Assembly (NCBI GenBank): GCA_948567375.1 | Contig: OX419756.1 | Coordinates: forward strand, 36,966,333 to 37,030,332 | DNA: 64,000 nucleotides | Direction: 5' to 3' | DNA from: Lunularia cruciata | Taxonomy: Eukaryota > Streptophyta > Marchantiopsida > Lunulariales > Lunulariaceae | In this document: positions 11,538 to 24,440 of the stretch, piece by piece | Numbering within the stretch: position 1 is the stretch's first letter | Layout of the letters: every line of letters starts with the position of its first letter | Position numbers and translations under genes: made by a program | The notes under the pieces: generated by a model | Told to the model about the DNA's origin: nothing | The model's database searches: none | What the model saw: only the letters and a program-made list of their open reading frames with translations

Positions 11538-11906
11538 CCTTGCAGCTCAAGTGACACCTATTATTGTAAAAGAGTGGTAGTAAGGTCACTCTCATTATCA
11601 TTTCTGGTTTTCCTAGATCTAGGAATATTTGCAATTTGCTTTTTGAGTTATAAAACTTTGATTTTGACATATTTATGTACCATGTGTGTTGTGATCTACT
11701 AGCTAAGGTTCTGATCTAGTTCTTGAACTGGTCTTATTTTGATTTTTCTAAATAAGATCAATCAAAATAGAATTTTTTTTCTTTGTAATAATAAGCTCTT
11801 GATTTGCTGGACAACTTCAAAATGTTGTGTTATCAAATGTGAAGTGAAGTAAGTGCTTGCTAAGGGTCTGCTCTCATTTGGCTTGACAGGTTTGAAAAGT
11901 TGGGTC
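11538..11906. other. Unassigned flank between element B and an A-family LTR
   Basis: AT-rich sequence with no coding signal. A 10-base inverted repeat (TATTTTGATT and AATCAAAATA) lies near 11735-11770. No feature is recognised. Confidence 0.6.
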
Positions 11907-13318
11907 TATAACACTCATTTATGCATGCGTGTGCTATTGTGATATTTACTTTGGTATTACAAGTACTTGAGATATTATTTATATGGAGATAAATGATGGT
12001 TCTACATTAATCATGATTAGCTAGAGTTAGTCATAGCTAAGATAGAAGGGACCTTACTTTAGAGGAAATATGTAATACCAATAGCTAGACAGATGATCTA
12101 GAAATGAAATTTGGTTTGGTAATATTTGGAAGGATGTTATACATGATGGAATAAGTAGATCAGACAAAGGTATCAGCAAAAGAGTACGTCTACTAATAGG
12201 CCAAAAATAGAAACATGCTTGGAAACTTTAGAATCAATAGTTAAGCATATGATCTAGAGGTGAAACTTGGGGTGGTGACATCTCGAAGGATGTTACACAT
12301 GATGGAGAAAGAAGATCAGATAGAGATATCACCAAAGTAGCACTTCTACTAATAGGGAAGAAGCCAAAATAGACTTGAACTTCAGAGGCAATTTTAAAGC
12401 CCTAAACGGATGAATTAAGCCCCAAAAATGGGCAAATTCTCCTCCAATGGAAGAAAGGTTGGCCTTTCTCCCTCTTGGTTTGTCTCACCACGAGCTTTCC
12501 ATTGGTACCTCACCCACATGATTATGAGATTCCTACAAGAAGATGCCCTAAAAGATTCACTCTGGTCAAAGCTTATTTGACCAACCAGATGGGACCTTAA
12601 CTGACATGTCATCCGTCCAAGCAAGTTATCTAAGGGTGGAGCTTGCTGACAGGTCACCTATCCATGTACCTAATCCTAGTGGAGCTTCCTTGAAGGAGAT
12701 CCTCTTTGGCTATATAATAAAGAGAAGGTGTTTCTTTGGGGCATCGCAATTTGAGTGTGGAATTCATGTTTTCTCTCTATTGTGTTTCTGAAATGGAAAA
12801 AATGAGCACCACTAATTTGGATTCTAGTGTATTGACTTGGTATTATTCTTAGGTATTTGGCTTTGAGGAAAGAGTTGAGAACTCTTGGACCCACAAGCCT
12901 TTTTGCTATGGATTCTTCTAGCATCCAAAGATAGCCCATGTAAAGGAATCCTTGACTTATTGGTTGGGTCAAGATAAGACCACATGCTTAGGAGAATATT
13001 CCAATGGGTATGGATATTCCTTTAGACTTTAGACTTTATTTGCCTTTTAGCCTAGTAACTTGAGTTACTCTAGTAATTAGTAACTTTGGTGCATAACTAT
13101 TTCACAAGTATATAAACTAGGGGTGAGGAAGTACTCATCATCCTTTCATTTGCAACTATCTCTCTCATTGAGCTCTCTATTGAGTAATGGTTTGAGTCTT
13201 GGAGTGTTAGCCTTGGAGGAGTATGATGGAGTTGGGGTTCCTTTCCTTCTTAGTCCATAGTGCACTACCATAGTAGCCATCAAAGGTTCAGCCTAAGTGA
13301 GAGATAGGTTGGCTTACC
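11907..13318 (+). repeat. A-family solo LTR, split by an E-family LTR
   Basis: The parts 11907-12068 and 12790-13318 match the two ends of the LTR of element A, from its start (here TATAACACTC) to its end (GGCTTACC) and including the TATA box near 13108. The 4-base duplication GGTC flanks it (11903-11906 and 13319-13322), as in element A. No internal retroviral sequence is present, so this is a solo LTR formed by LTR-LTR recombination, later hit by another element. Confidence 0.85.
12071..12789 (-). repeat. E-family solo LTR inserted in the A-family LTR
   Basis: It begins TGTAATACCAATAG, like the E-family LTR at 58830-59569, and runs collinear with it through the GAGCTTTCCATTGG and TATATAATAAAGAG blocks. 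The terminal 30 bases are degenerate. GAAAT appears on both sides (12065-12069 and 12790-12794) and is a plausible target duplication. Confidence 0.8.
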
Positions 13319-13438
13319 GGTCTTGTTGGGAGCTTGCGTAGGTATCACTGCAAAAGTGGTATCTTGCTTGATGTTGGCTTACCGGTCTTGTTGGGAGCTT
13401 GCGTAGGTATCACTACAAAAGTGGTATCTTACTTGATG
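13309..13438. repeat. 65-bp tandem duplication at the LTR edge
   Basis: Two copies of a 65-base unit, nearly identical (TTGGCTTACCGGTCTTG...GGTATCTTGCTTGATG). The first contains the last 10 bases of the A-family LTR and its target duplication, so it arose after that insertion. Confidence 0.85.
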
Positions 13439-14285
13439 CTTATTTTCTGGAAAAGTGGAGGCTCACTTGGTGCTCACTATAAAACTATTGTCTTTATGTT
13501 TAGGTTTTGATGAGGAAGTTGGGTTTTACTTGGTACTTACTTGGGCTTCATTGCACATATAAATGTGCTAAGGTCTTGCTAGGGTTTTGTGGGACATATG
13601 ATTGCATTGAGATCTTGTTGGGGTCTCACTTACATAGGGTCTAGTTGTAGTCTTGCTCTTGTAGTCTTGCTATTTTCCTTGCCGGTCTTGCTAGGGTCTT
13701 GCTCATTATCATAAGGATCATTAAATCAATAGAATGTCATTATATAAGAGGTAGTATTATGAATATCATAAGTTATTAGAATGATGCATAATAAAGACAA
13801 GGCATTGTGAGTCATGACCTAATAAAAAGGCATCACAATGAAGCATACTAAAGGAAAATCATGCAAAGAAAAGCTATTATATATATGTATATAAACTACA
13901 CATAAGTGATATCTCATTATACCAACATATCCTCTATCATATAAGTAGTATCAATGGTACCTTCTCCAATGGTACTCTCTCTAACAAGAAGAGGACCAAT
14001 GGTACAATGGAGAGGAAGGTCACTACAATGGGTGGAAAGCGACTCTAGAGGAGGAATAGTTTCCATATCCTCCAAAACTATATCCTTTGACTTTTGTGGA
14101 AGGTGCTCTACCATTGGATCCATGCATCTATTGATAGGTCTAGCAATACATGAAGTATTATATCTTCAAAGGGAATCCCACTCCCCATCATGCATAAGGA
14201 GATCATAAAAGGTAGAGGTTAGATCCTCATAAGGATCCAAAATATACTCCTTTGACAACTTGATATCCACTCATTGGTGAGGAAC
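13439..14285. other. Unassigned region
   Basis: It contains loose repeats of GGTCTTGCTAGGGT and AT-rich sequence. A minus-strand frame of 68 codons (14123-13917) has no recognisable domain. Nothing else is supported. Confidence 0.55.
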
Positions 14286-14740
14286 TGTAATGTTTTGAGG
14301 ATAGCAAGGAAACACAAATGCACAAACACAAGTTTCACCCCCAAACTCCGATGCCTTAAAGGAACACCTTCACTTTATTATATAGACAATGAGGAACTCT
14401 TCCAAGGAAGCTCCACCATAGAATTAGGCACATAAATAGATAACATGTCGGCAAGCTCCACCCTTGGATAACTTGCTTGGATGGGTGACATGTTGGTCTT
14501 GGTCCTTCCTGGTTGGTCAAACAAGCTTTGACCAGAAGGAATATTTTATGGAATCTTCCTATAGTAATCTCAAAATCACATGGGTGAGGTACCATTAGAA
14601 AACTCTCGATGACATAAACCAAGGAGGAAGGGAAGGCAAGCCTTTCCTCAAATTTTTCAGAGGGGGAGAGGGGGGGGTGTCTACACATTTTTGAGGCCTA
14701 ATTCATCAGTTTAGGTCTCCAAAATTACCTTCAAAGATTT
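14286..14740 (-). repeat. Partial 3' LTR of element J (E family)
   Basis: The region matches 49997 to about 50430 of the E-family solo LTR, including the TTTATTATATAGAC block and the G-run before GGCCTAATTCATC. It stops where J protease sequence begins. Confidence 0.8.
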
Positions 14741-14749
14741 GCCCATTAG

Positions 14750-15889
14750 GCAACTCTACTTCTTAACTCCCATCTCTCTCTAGATCCATTCCCAATCTTA
14801 TTGCAACAGAGTGGGATAAGAAATTCTCTATTGCTCCCGAATCGATTAATACTCTCACTTGATTGCCTTCAAGGATTCCATTCACAACAATCAATTGTGA
14901 GGTTGCCTTTTGGGATCTTTGCACATTAGTCTTCTTCCTTCCCTTGCTTCTCTTCTTCCTTATTGAGCCAGTAAGGTCGCGCGGTACATTTACTGGAAAT
15001 CTTCATTTTCCAAAGTGTTTTCCACCTCTTCCTCTTCAATGCGCCTCTCCATGTTGTTCAAAGATTGCCTGTATGAAGACCGAGGGCCTCTAGGGAAACG
15101 AGTGCCATACTTGGTAGATGTGTGCCCAATATGGCCACAATTGTAACAACAGCGTTGTTCTCCTCAAGTTCCATCTCCTTGTGGGACTCCATCTCTTTGT
15201 TCTTCTACCCGTCCATGCTCTCCTTGAAGTGGTCATGCTCTTTGATCTTGAAATCAAAGGTTGCCCAATTCCATTGGTACGGGTCCACCCATGTGTGGCA
15301 TTTCTGCCCAATAATGTTGAGATGGAACTACTCCTTCACCTCCACCCAATGCTCCTGCTATTCTTTGTGCACAAGCAATGGCTTCAAATATCGTGTGAGG
15401 ATTTTGCACCATGACTTCTTGGTGAATCCGCTCCTTTAACCTTCATTTGAAATTATCAAGAGCCTTTGCTGGACTCATGTCGGTTATTGCGACTTGTAGA
15501 TCCAGAAATGTCTCCACGTACTCTTGTATGTTGTTCTTCTGTCTCAATCTCCATAGTCGGGTTTGAGCCATCTGCACAGATCCACCAATTGAAAATTCTT
15601 CAACAATCCTTCTTGCATTGATGTCCACGTGACCTCCCTTCTCTCTGCCAACATGGATTTTTCCCAAGCATCATACCATGTGAGGGCTTTATTGGTCAAG
15701 TACCCACATGCAAACACACCTACAGCATGCTCCGTGATCTCTGTTGAGAACAATCTGAAATATCGATTCAATTCATTCTCAAGATCCAATTTTCCACTAC
15801 TCCCATCATATGCTGCCCCTTGTAAGGCTCAATGTTGCAGGTCTTCTTCATCTAAAGTAGCAATGTGGCTTCATCGTTGATAGGGTTCA
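14750..15889 (-). pseudogene. gag and protease remnant of element J
   Basis: Gag capsid sequence includes NRYFRLFSTEITEHAV and LTWYDAWEKSM (about 15780-15660). A second frame carries NNIQEYVETFLDLQVAI. A knuckle with one Cys lost (CYNCGHIGHTSTKY) is near 15150-15110. The protease active site LIDSGAIENFLSHS is near 14850-14810, with the canonical D-S-G. The frames change several times and contain stops, and the protein ends at the deletion junction near 14740. Confidence 0.75.
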
Positions 15890-16665
15890 TAGGTATAGGT
15901 GCCTCTCCAAGTACTTCAGTCGCAAGTACTGGGTTTTGAGACTGCTCTTCTTTTTGCATGGCTTAATCATTCCTGAGGATTTGTACTTGACTTTGTAATG
16001 TCTCCATGGTCATCTTAATCTCAAAATTCATTCAACATCCCTTGCATCCCTTGCACCAGCTCTTGCAATTGCGGATCCATGGTTCCTGAAACACTCAATT
16101 GCTAATGTTTACTTCAATATAGAGTCAATATGATCACTCTAGAAGGCGCACAAACCATCAAAACTAATATTGGGACCTCCAAAGCTATCACTCGTTGATA
16201 ATACTCCTCGCCAAAATTTCTAACCACAAAATCTCTAATCATCACTTTTGGCCTCACTACATAACAAATTTCTACTTGAGTGTTGAAAGGAAGAGGATTA
16301 TGGACATTCACATCCATATCATCATAGTAGAATGTAGATTGTCAAATCCCACTCTTTGTCATATATCACCACAGGTAGAATCACCGAGTTTGGTGAGTTC
16401 ATCACCCTATCCATGAATTCTATGCCAAAGTAATAAACTAGCGATACCCTCATTTGCTCATGCTGGATGTACATAACCTTGATGTGGAATGGATTCGGGA
16501 ATAGAAAGCTAGGTGGGAAATTGTCCTACCGGTGCATCCATCCCGTCCGCTCTCTAAATTCCTTCCTAAGTCTAGCAACTACTCTATGTTCTCCACCTCA
16601 AATTACTCAATTTAAGTAGTTTGTGCTCTTCCAAGAGAGGTGATACACTCTCTTGGACTAAGATA

Positions 16666-16680
16666 CTCGTTCTGATACCA
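16666..16680 (-). other. Primer binding site of element J
   Basis: TGGTATCAGAACGAG lies one base after the LTR end on the minus strand. It matches the plant initiator-tRNA-Met primer site (TGGTATCAGAGC) at its first 10 positions. Confidence 0.85.
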
Positions 16681-16681
16681 T

Positions 16682-16907
16682 TGTAATGCTCCAAGGACAA
16701 GAGAAGAGAGAGAAACACAAACTACACACTCAACATTCGGTGCCCCAAAGGAGCACCTTCTCTTTATTATATAGACAAGGAGGATCTCCTCCAAGGAAGC
16801 TCCACCATAGGATTAAGCACACAGATAGGTGACCTGTCAGCAAGCTCCACCCTTGGATTACTTACTTGGATGGGTGACATGTTGGTCTAGGTCCTATCTG
16901 GTTGGTC
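16682..16907 (-). repeat. Partial 5' LTR of element J (E family)
   Basis: The LTR end next to the primer site, reading TGTAATGCTCC on the plus strand, matches the E family for about 225 bases. It then breaks off inside CTGGTTGGT at unrelated sequence, so the outer part of the LTR is lost. Confidence 0.8.
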
Positions 16908-18840
16908 TATACTAGATCTATAGATTTAGATCCTAAACTCTAAACTCTAAATATATTTATAGATTTAGCAAAAGAATGGATTTTACAATTTAAGATGTGA
17001 CTCTTCATCCACCACCAACCAATCCAAACCTCTATTTCCAAACCACTCAAAATTCATTAGTAATATGAGCAACACCCTATATACCATGAGCAACCTCCTT
17101 TCAAAAATTAGCAAACCCCTTCCTTCATTTGAGCAAACCCCTCACCTCTTAAGCAAACCCATTTTAAACCCAAAAAAACCTATTCTTGACCAAAGCAAAC
17201 ACATCCACACCCAAGCAAACCCATCACAAATACAACCAAGCCTATTCTACATATTAAGCAAATCCATCTTAGACCCAAGCAAACCCATCCAAAAACCAAG
17301 CTCATATGAACTCACATAAAATTGCAAACACATAGGAATTTTGACATGGGAAAAAGTCATGATTTATTTACTATGATGATTTGTACAAAGACATGCATGA
17401 GGTCCAATTGTATGCAATTCTACTTTCTAAAAACCAAGCTTTTGTTTCTTCTTTATATTGTAGGTCATTCCAATCTTTAGCCGCTATAAATTGTTTTCTA
17501 GAATTGGATTCTCTTCATCATCTACCTACATATCACATCTATTAATTAAGAACTTGTGTAAAATAATGCATGTCACTATCCACTTGAAGCAAATAAGAGT
17601 TCCTTTTGTTTTATTTTAGTTGCATTCTAAATTTATGCAAAGAATCCCATAGTCATTTGAGAATACCAATGCATTGTTCATTAACACATGGACTTATGCT
17701 ATGTAGAGGTTTAAATCTTTTCTATTTTGAGTGTGTGTCTATTTAAAAGAGTGAACTGCATGGTTTATGGATACAAAACTAAAATCACCCAATAGATATT
17801 AATGACATTCAGATGTGTTGCATGCTCCTTGTGGTTGAGTTCTGCCTAAAGATATGATATTTATAAATAGGTTGTGTTGTGTTGGAGCCAAGCATACCTA
17901 CATTGCACATAAAACACATCAAATACACATGGTCCATGAGATCCAAGCAAACACAAGACACATGAAATACACAAGGCATGTAAGACACAACAAGTGAATT
18001 TACCAATTACCAAACTTGTACCTTATGCTAAATACACAAGGCAAGTAAAGCACAATAAGTGAATTAACCAACTAAAAATCTTTACTGCAAAATGGATACA
18101 CAAGGCAAGTGAGGAACTTCAAGTGAATTAATAGATTGGAAATCTTTACCTCCCGCAAAATGTATAATTTTTCATTTATCATCACAAATCACCTGTCCAT
18201 TGACTAAGTACAATCCTTGTCTACTAAAATGAATTTCTTGGTCTATGGTGTATCTCTAAGCTAAAGGAAAAAGAATTTTATCTACTAATCCCATACACCC
18301 TTCAAATCCTTTTTGAGCAAACACTAAGGAAATTCTAGCACTCTCTTCCAACCATGTCAATTGCAATTAGTTCTCTAGAATGGACAATATGTGCCATGAT
18401 TACTCCATAAGTAAATTTGGTAGTAGATCTAGCACTAATACCCCATAGATTCATCCCTCTAGTCACAAAGGCTCCATTCCTACTATGTCCAAATATGTCC
18501 AATTGAAGCAATACAAAGTTTTTCTTTCTTCCTACATCCCTCCTTCTAAAAATGTTGTGACCTTAAGCAAATCCAAATCCACTAAAGCACTAAATGATCC
18601 ATGTGTATTCTCACCAATTTTTTAAAAGCAACAAGATCAAGCAATCCTAGGAACTTGATAACAAAATCTGAACTACTTGATGTTGCAACTCTTTCCTTCA
18701 GATACTAATCTCGGGGATAAATTTCCACCACATTAAAATTCTGTCCATGTCATTGATATCATCTTTGCCACTCCATCCTTCCAAACTTGACTCCCAAGAA
18801 TCTCCTTATGTATTATCTGTCCACTCAGACATTTCATGTT
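16908..18840. repeat. Degenerate tandem and low-complexity repeats
   Basis: At 17080-17320 the unit AAGCAAACCCA recurs many times in degenerate form. At about 17930-18130 a roughly 65-base unit containing ACACAAGGCAAGT and AAGTGAATTAACCAA recurs about three times. No protein domain is recognised here or in 18140-18840. Confidence 0.6.
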
Positions 18841-19029
18841 ATGAAATTCAGATTTTGAGTGGGATTGATTTCTTTATTTCTATTTGAAGAAGATTACAAG
18901 TACTTAAGCACAACATTATGGGATATTTCATGATGAAACTCTCAAATTACACCACTCTGCTCTTGTCACAACATATGATGAGAACATTAGGATGAGAAGC
19001 TAACATATTAGCTTATGATACTCTATCAA

Positions 19030-20410
19030 CACTCTCACTCAAGCTAACATCTTTGATGCCTAGATGAATTTTGAAATATTCAAATTTATCTAGGTAAAGG
19101 TTTGGTGAAAATATCAGCAACTTGCTGATCTATAGGAATATACTGCAGATCTATTTCTCCAGCCAATAACTTCTCTCTAATAAAATGACAATGAATCTTG
19201 ATATTTTTGGTCCTGGCATGAAATAATGAATTGCTGATAATTTCTGACAATTTAAAACTATTAATTTAATCTAGATGAATTTCATGAAATTTCATGAAAG
19301 TTCAAACAATTTCATGAAATAATGAATTGCTGACAATTTAAATTTAATCTAGATATAAAATTATAGTATAATGAAATGTATATCCCTTATCTTTTTATAA
19401 GATGTGAAGCCAAATTGATTCACAAGATCATTAATGATACCCCTATATTTTGATATTCTGCTTTTGTTTATGATAAGTAACATTAGGTTGCTTCTTCAAT
19501 GACCAACTAATTGTAGAATTTCTAAGGTAAAAGCATACCCTGATGTTGATCTTCTATCTTAAGCACTTCCGGTCCACTCCACATTAGTAAAAACTTGTAG
19601 AACTGGTAATCCCACCAGCTGGATAGTGAAGACCAAATTGAATGGAAAACTTAGCATAATGTACAATCCTTCGAACTGTATCAAGAGGTTGCTTCCTTGG
19701 TGCTTTCACAACTTGACTCACTAGTCCAAGAACTTAGTTTAGAACTGGTCTAGTAAAAGTCAAATAAAGCAAACTTCCAACAATCTGTCTGTATATATTT
19801 AGATCAACCACAACTCACCATCTTTAGCACTTAACTTTACTTAACACAAGTTGGGAGAGAGGAGAGATAGGCTTACACGCAATCATACCAAACTTCTCCA
19901 CCATGTTGAGAAAATATTGACATTGTAATAACTAAAGATCAATACCATCTTGAATAAACTCAATACCCAAAAAGTATTTGTGTTCTCCCCAAAGTCTTTA
20001 GTGTAAAACTTTCATTTCAATTGATTTTACTTGCTGAATGAGATCTTGACAGCTACAGGTGATGATTAGGGCATCAACATAGATGAGCAATAAAACCATA
20101 TTGTCACAAGCTTGTAGTTTGTACAACAAAGAATCTGAACTGCAAACTTGGAAACCAATCGATAAAAGATAGAAATTTATCTTGGCAATTCAAAGAGAAA
20201 GATAGTGATTAACATGTTTCTTCCAAGCACGTACATCGAGACCAGAAGGAGCACCTGCCGGACAAGTTTCAGCCTTGTGACAAGATTAAACAATTCTGTC
20301 TTTCAAAAAGACACACATTCTATATTTCCATGCTGAATAACTGTTCTTAGTCTTAGTTTCACCCTGGTTACCACCATATGTATCGAGTATAGTACTCATG
20401 GCACAAATAG
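19030..20410 (-). pseudogene. Ty1/copia deletion derivative: gag start joined to RT and RNase H
   Basis: The minus strand reads a copia gag N-terminus at about 20400-20285 (NSYSAWKYRMCVFLKDR). It then passes without protease or integrase into RT (LLLIYVDALIITC near 20060, with YVDD changed to YVDA; GIEFIQDG). It ends with RNase H, including KLLAGEIDLQYIPIDQQVAD near 19160, a hallmark of the copia RNase H end. Many stops and an AT-rich insertion or duplication at 19230-19400 are present. LTR-like blocks containing TTGATAGAGTA occur near 19034 and 20712 and may be the two LTR starts. Confidence 0.75.
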
Positions 20411-20712
20411 ATAAAATCAGATTGCTAATCAAATCACTCTGCAACCGAAACCATCTCACAAATTTGAACTGAAAGGCTCTCTCACAATCTCTTTTTCTTT
20501 GATATAATATTAAAAAGTGACAAATGAAAGTGGAGATACCAAAGTTCACCCAAGAATGGTATGCGCGACACAAGTCCTGTTCCAATATATATAGAAAGAG
20601 AAAGTCTGCAGTTTTGTTGAGTCGAACTTCACCATAGATTTGAAATGGTGACTAAAGATTAAACTTTCGCGAACAGCAACCACTAGGAATATTAGGTTGT
20701 GGTACTCTATCA

Positions 20713-23700
20713 ACCGCATTTTCCACCCAGTCTCATCAGCATGCAGCGACCATCACAAGGCCGACACATGTCAATATAAGTCCTCACAAATCCTTCAATC
20801 TGATCTTCAGGTTCCTGCCAATGCACCACCTCAAAACCCCATCGATGAGCATGCCGTGTGTGCCTCTCTGCTTTTATGAAAAGCTCCCTTCACGTCAATT
20901 CCTTTGCCAGTTCCGATAGAAACACGTAGAGATACCTCGCTTTCGAGGATTGATGAAACTGCTACTGCCCCAGATGTGCAAAAAGCCGAACGACCGATCT
21001 CCCAAAAGCTTTGAAATCTTAGAGCACGGAGACCGAATGTTGATAGAAATCAAACTCTCTGTTTGACGCTACAAAAGCTTAACAGCTCATACTCGTGTCT
21101 GACACAAATTTCAGATAGTGTCCCCAGATAGTGGAGGTCGAACGTCACGAAATGTGACAAACATCCTTTTCCTTTTCCCCGAGGTTTCCTAAAGGAACGA
21201 ACCTTAAAGCGGCGCTTGTGCTGCGACCGCGATGCCTTTAGCCTACATCATGAAGCAAAATGTAGTTCCAATTTTCCTCTATTGCATGGCTTCACCACTC
21301 TAGATCAACGACAGTCCAATCCTCCGTGTTTGAACCGCACACCCAAATATGGAACGCAAACTCTATGGCTCAACAAGGAAGCTTAGGACTGCTAGGCAGA
21401 TCTGAAAGCTACATAGGTATGGAGCTGTCACCATCATTTGTTCGGACCATGTGTGACCAAGAATTCTAAGAAACTTTAACTTAACTAAACTACCTGGGGA
21501 GTAAAACTTAGATTCCAAGCATGTATTCTACTAGGTTGTTGATTCAAGCAAGGACTGACCTACTCGAATTTCATTCACTTTATAAACCTGCAATCACCTT
21601 AACGAAGCTCGGTTTACAACCAACCTCAAACAGCCAAGAGATTGCTTGCATTTGTTAGTTCGTCACAATGGCTACTGTTTGTAACTCACGTCAACTTGCT
21701 TCGGTAGGACTCATGACATCAACAGATCCTTGTATCCTTGTTCCTTGATATTCTCTCCTGACCAAAAGCAAGTTCCCAAATTGTTTGAGGGAATCAATTC
21801 ATCAAGTCTACCCACACCCATTTGCGTAGAGCCCCTCCCTGCCAGTAGATACTGCATAGGCAACAACACTAATGCCATTCCCCATCCTGGCAATTCGGGC
21901 GAAAGTAGTTAATCAATTAAAGACGTACGTACGACTCCGGGGAAAGAATGTCAAAAGAGGAAACCAGCACTTGTGATGTCTTTTTTGACGTCCTGATCAC
22001 AGGTCAACAACAGATATATTCGACATGGTTGAGTTTGAGAAGCTTCTGCATGATCATTTCAGCTGTTTGCCTGCTTGTGTGGTGGTTGCATGACGAAATT
22101 CAGCATCTGGTCTCCCCGACCAACACATGCTGTCCATTGGGCCTTCCATCCATCGACCTCTTTATCCTAACGCAGGCTGCAATAACAAGGTCCATGTTGA
22201 CAGAATCTATCTATCCGCACACTACTTTAGCTTAAAGTGGCTTCTAGGTTTCTCGTAGATTTCTCCTCTGAACTAGGAGCTTGGCTTGTGCACTGCACAA
22301 TTAGAAACGAATCTTCATACCATATCATATCATATTTTTTTAATTTAATTATGCATGTTATGTTTATAGTGTTGTCAGTAATCAATTTAAACAGGTGCAT
22401 AATTATATACGACAACAACTGGAATGGGATGTCTAAATCTATGTCCATAAATCCAATCTAGTTTATTTTTTTAAATACAGATAAAATATTTTATTTGGAA
22501 AAATAAATATAAATTTTTATGATAACATAATTGTTTTCTAAAAGTTTAATGTGGATAAAAATGAAATTTAATATTTAAAGAACTTCATAATTTATTCTCT
22601 GGTGATTTAGAAGAGAAAATAAAATTTTCAAATAATAAAGAAGAATATCATAACTTGACAAAGTGACGTAAGAGAGAGAATGATCTGGCTACAATTGACA
22701 ATCAAAGCCTCTAGTACATATTGTTACTCTAGAGAATAATCTAGTGCCATGCATCAAAAGATTTAAACGACAAAATAACTGTTCTTTATTGAAGAGTTTT
22801 CGAAATATCTGAGTATGTGGAGGTTGGAGTACCTTATTATAATACTAGTTCAAAGAGAAGGAACCTTATAAATGATCCAAGTAGTTTAAAATTTAGTTTT
22901 CAAATTTGTCCAAGGTACATGTAGTTTAAACTCAGTTATCTAATTTGCCCAGTCAAATCTGTCAAATTGATATCTTTCCGCGTGCTTCCTCGGATGTCTC
23001 TTAGCTAGGAATTTAGCCAATACATCAACTAATTATTTGGATTCTTGTACCAGACTAGGATAGCACCTGCAATCAATTTCAACATGTAGTCTGTTGAATA
23101 CATATATTCGCGTTTCCAAAAATATGTCAACATTTGCTAAGAGCAGCACTTAAAATATTTCTTTCTTTCTTTCTTTCTGTTATTTCTTTTGTTAAGGTGT
23201 TTTTGATAAAAACGTGAAGAATTGTAAGTATTACTCGTCACCTAAACACCCCTTTTACATCTTGTGTTTTTACATTCGCAAACATCGGGTATGATTTGAG
23301 CGAATGGATATGTACTATCTTTTCTAAAGCACGTTAATTTTTTGTATTCTCCTGCTCTTCTCTTCTGTTTAAGCGCAGTTAGAATGGCAAATTATTCGTT
23401 ACTTCTGAAATTGAGGATCTAACATCCAAGGTATCTTTTTACAGCCTTTTCTGAAGAATCTTGAAAATTGTGGGTAACGTAGAGTTTCTGCTTTTCTTTT
23501 CCATGTGAACTTCACAGACCACAAGGGCCATAAAGTCAGAAAACACCATGAAAATTGACATGGTTATGATTAAGATAACCGTAAGTAAGTTATTGTTTAC
23601 TGGACCGTGTCAAGTTTTCATTAAATCCATTCCATGAGATTTCAAGTTACCATTAATTGAATTTAATGTGAAATTAAATAGACCACTGAAAAATTCATTA

Positions 23701-23820
23701 ATCAATTTGGATATCTTTGTAAAGGGAATGGCTATTCTTTACTTTATCGTAAAAACTCAATGGACATTTGAAATTTATTATAAATGTATCAAATCGTATT
23801 AAACTACCCAGTAAAATCCC
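20713..23820. other. Intergenic region left of the NEMP gene
   Basis: 20713-22240 is of mixed composition and 22240-23820 is AT-rich. A CTTT microsatellite lies at 23160-23176. No domain or conserved frame is recognised. Short frames such as 21948-22235 on the plus strand have no supporting homology. Confidence 0.55.
23774..23779 (-). terminator. Candidate polyadenylation signal of the NEMP gene
   Basis: AATAAA on the minus strand lies about 660 bases after the stop codon. Plant signals are loose, so this is only a plausible 3' end. The sequence 23780-24440 would then be 3' UTR. Confidence 0.3.
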
Positions 23821-24440
23821 CAATCACCTCCATTTCCCTACATACAACATCCACCTTTGCTGTTCAACAACGGAATCCATTTCGTAACATATCATGATGT
23901 CACTGACGTCAACTTTCAGAAGTGCACAGTTGAACATTTGAGAAATAACAGGATATCCTGCTTCCACCTCTTCAAAAAGATGTTCAATTTTGATATGCAA
24001 ATCTGGTCGAAATGTCAGGAGCAAGACCAGATGTAGAACTTGAACGCTTGTTGAGAAGCTACGAGAAAGCGTCCATTCTCGGTTCAACTTGGAAGAGTGC
24101 GGACAATGATGAAGTGATTTACAGTGATGAAGCGACAGTTCCGAATGTGACAGAAGTTTATCTTCAGCACGAAGTTACTTCCTTCATGCTGGAAGACGCA
24201 CGTACAGGATTCTATTTACAGCTTAGAATCTCACCTCGTGGCTATCATAAACCTCAATATCAACCTACTTGTCTCATACTAAGTGGGCAAAGTGCTGGCC
24301 TTGGCCCCAAAATCCAGACCACTATGAGATCTTGCATTGTACACTGACTGATCTATCTACTGCTACGACGTATACTTCTGAGGCTCCCCGTCCTTGGGGG
24401 GATTCTGACATGGGAATATGTTACAAACTGAAACAATGCT

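Larger units (their letters stand above)
14286..16907 (-). mobile_element. Element J: internally deleted Ty3 element with E-family LTRs
   Basis: On the minus strand the order is partial 5' LTR (16907-16682), primer site, leader, gag, zinc knuckle and protease, then a jump at about 14740 directly into the middle of a second E-family LTR (14740-14286). RT, RNase H and integrase are missing. This is a deletion derivative that links the otherwise solo E-family LTRs of this window to a Ty3 element with an iMet-type primer site. Confidence 0.8.

Noticed and set aside
21948..22235. Plus-strand frame of 95 codons with a hydrophobic stretch
   Set aside because: Single short frame in non-repetitive DNA with no family resemblance; chance is the simplest explanation.
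24012..24347. Plus-strand frame of 111 codons next to the NEMP stop codon
   Set aside because: It is antisense to the likely 3' UTR of the NEMP gene. No domain, intron signal or homology is recognised.
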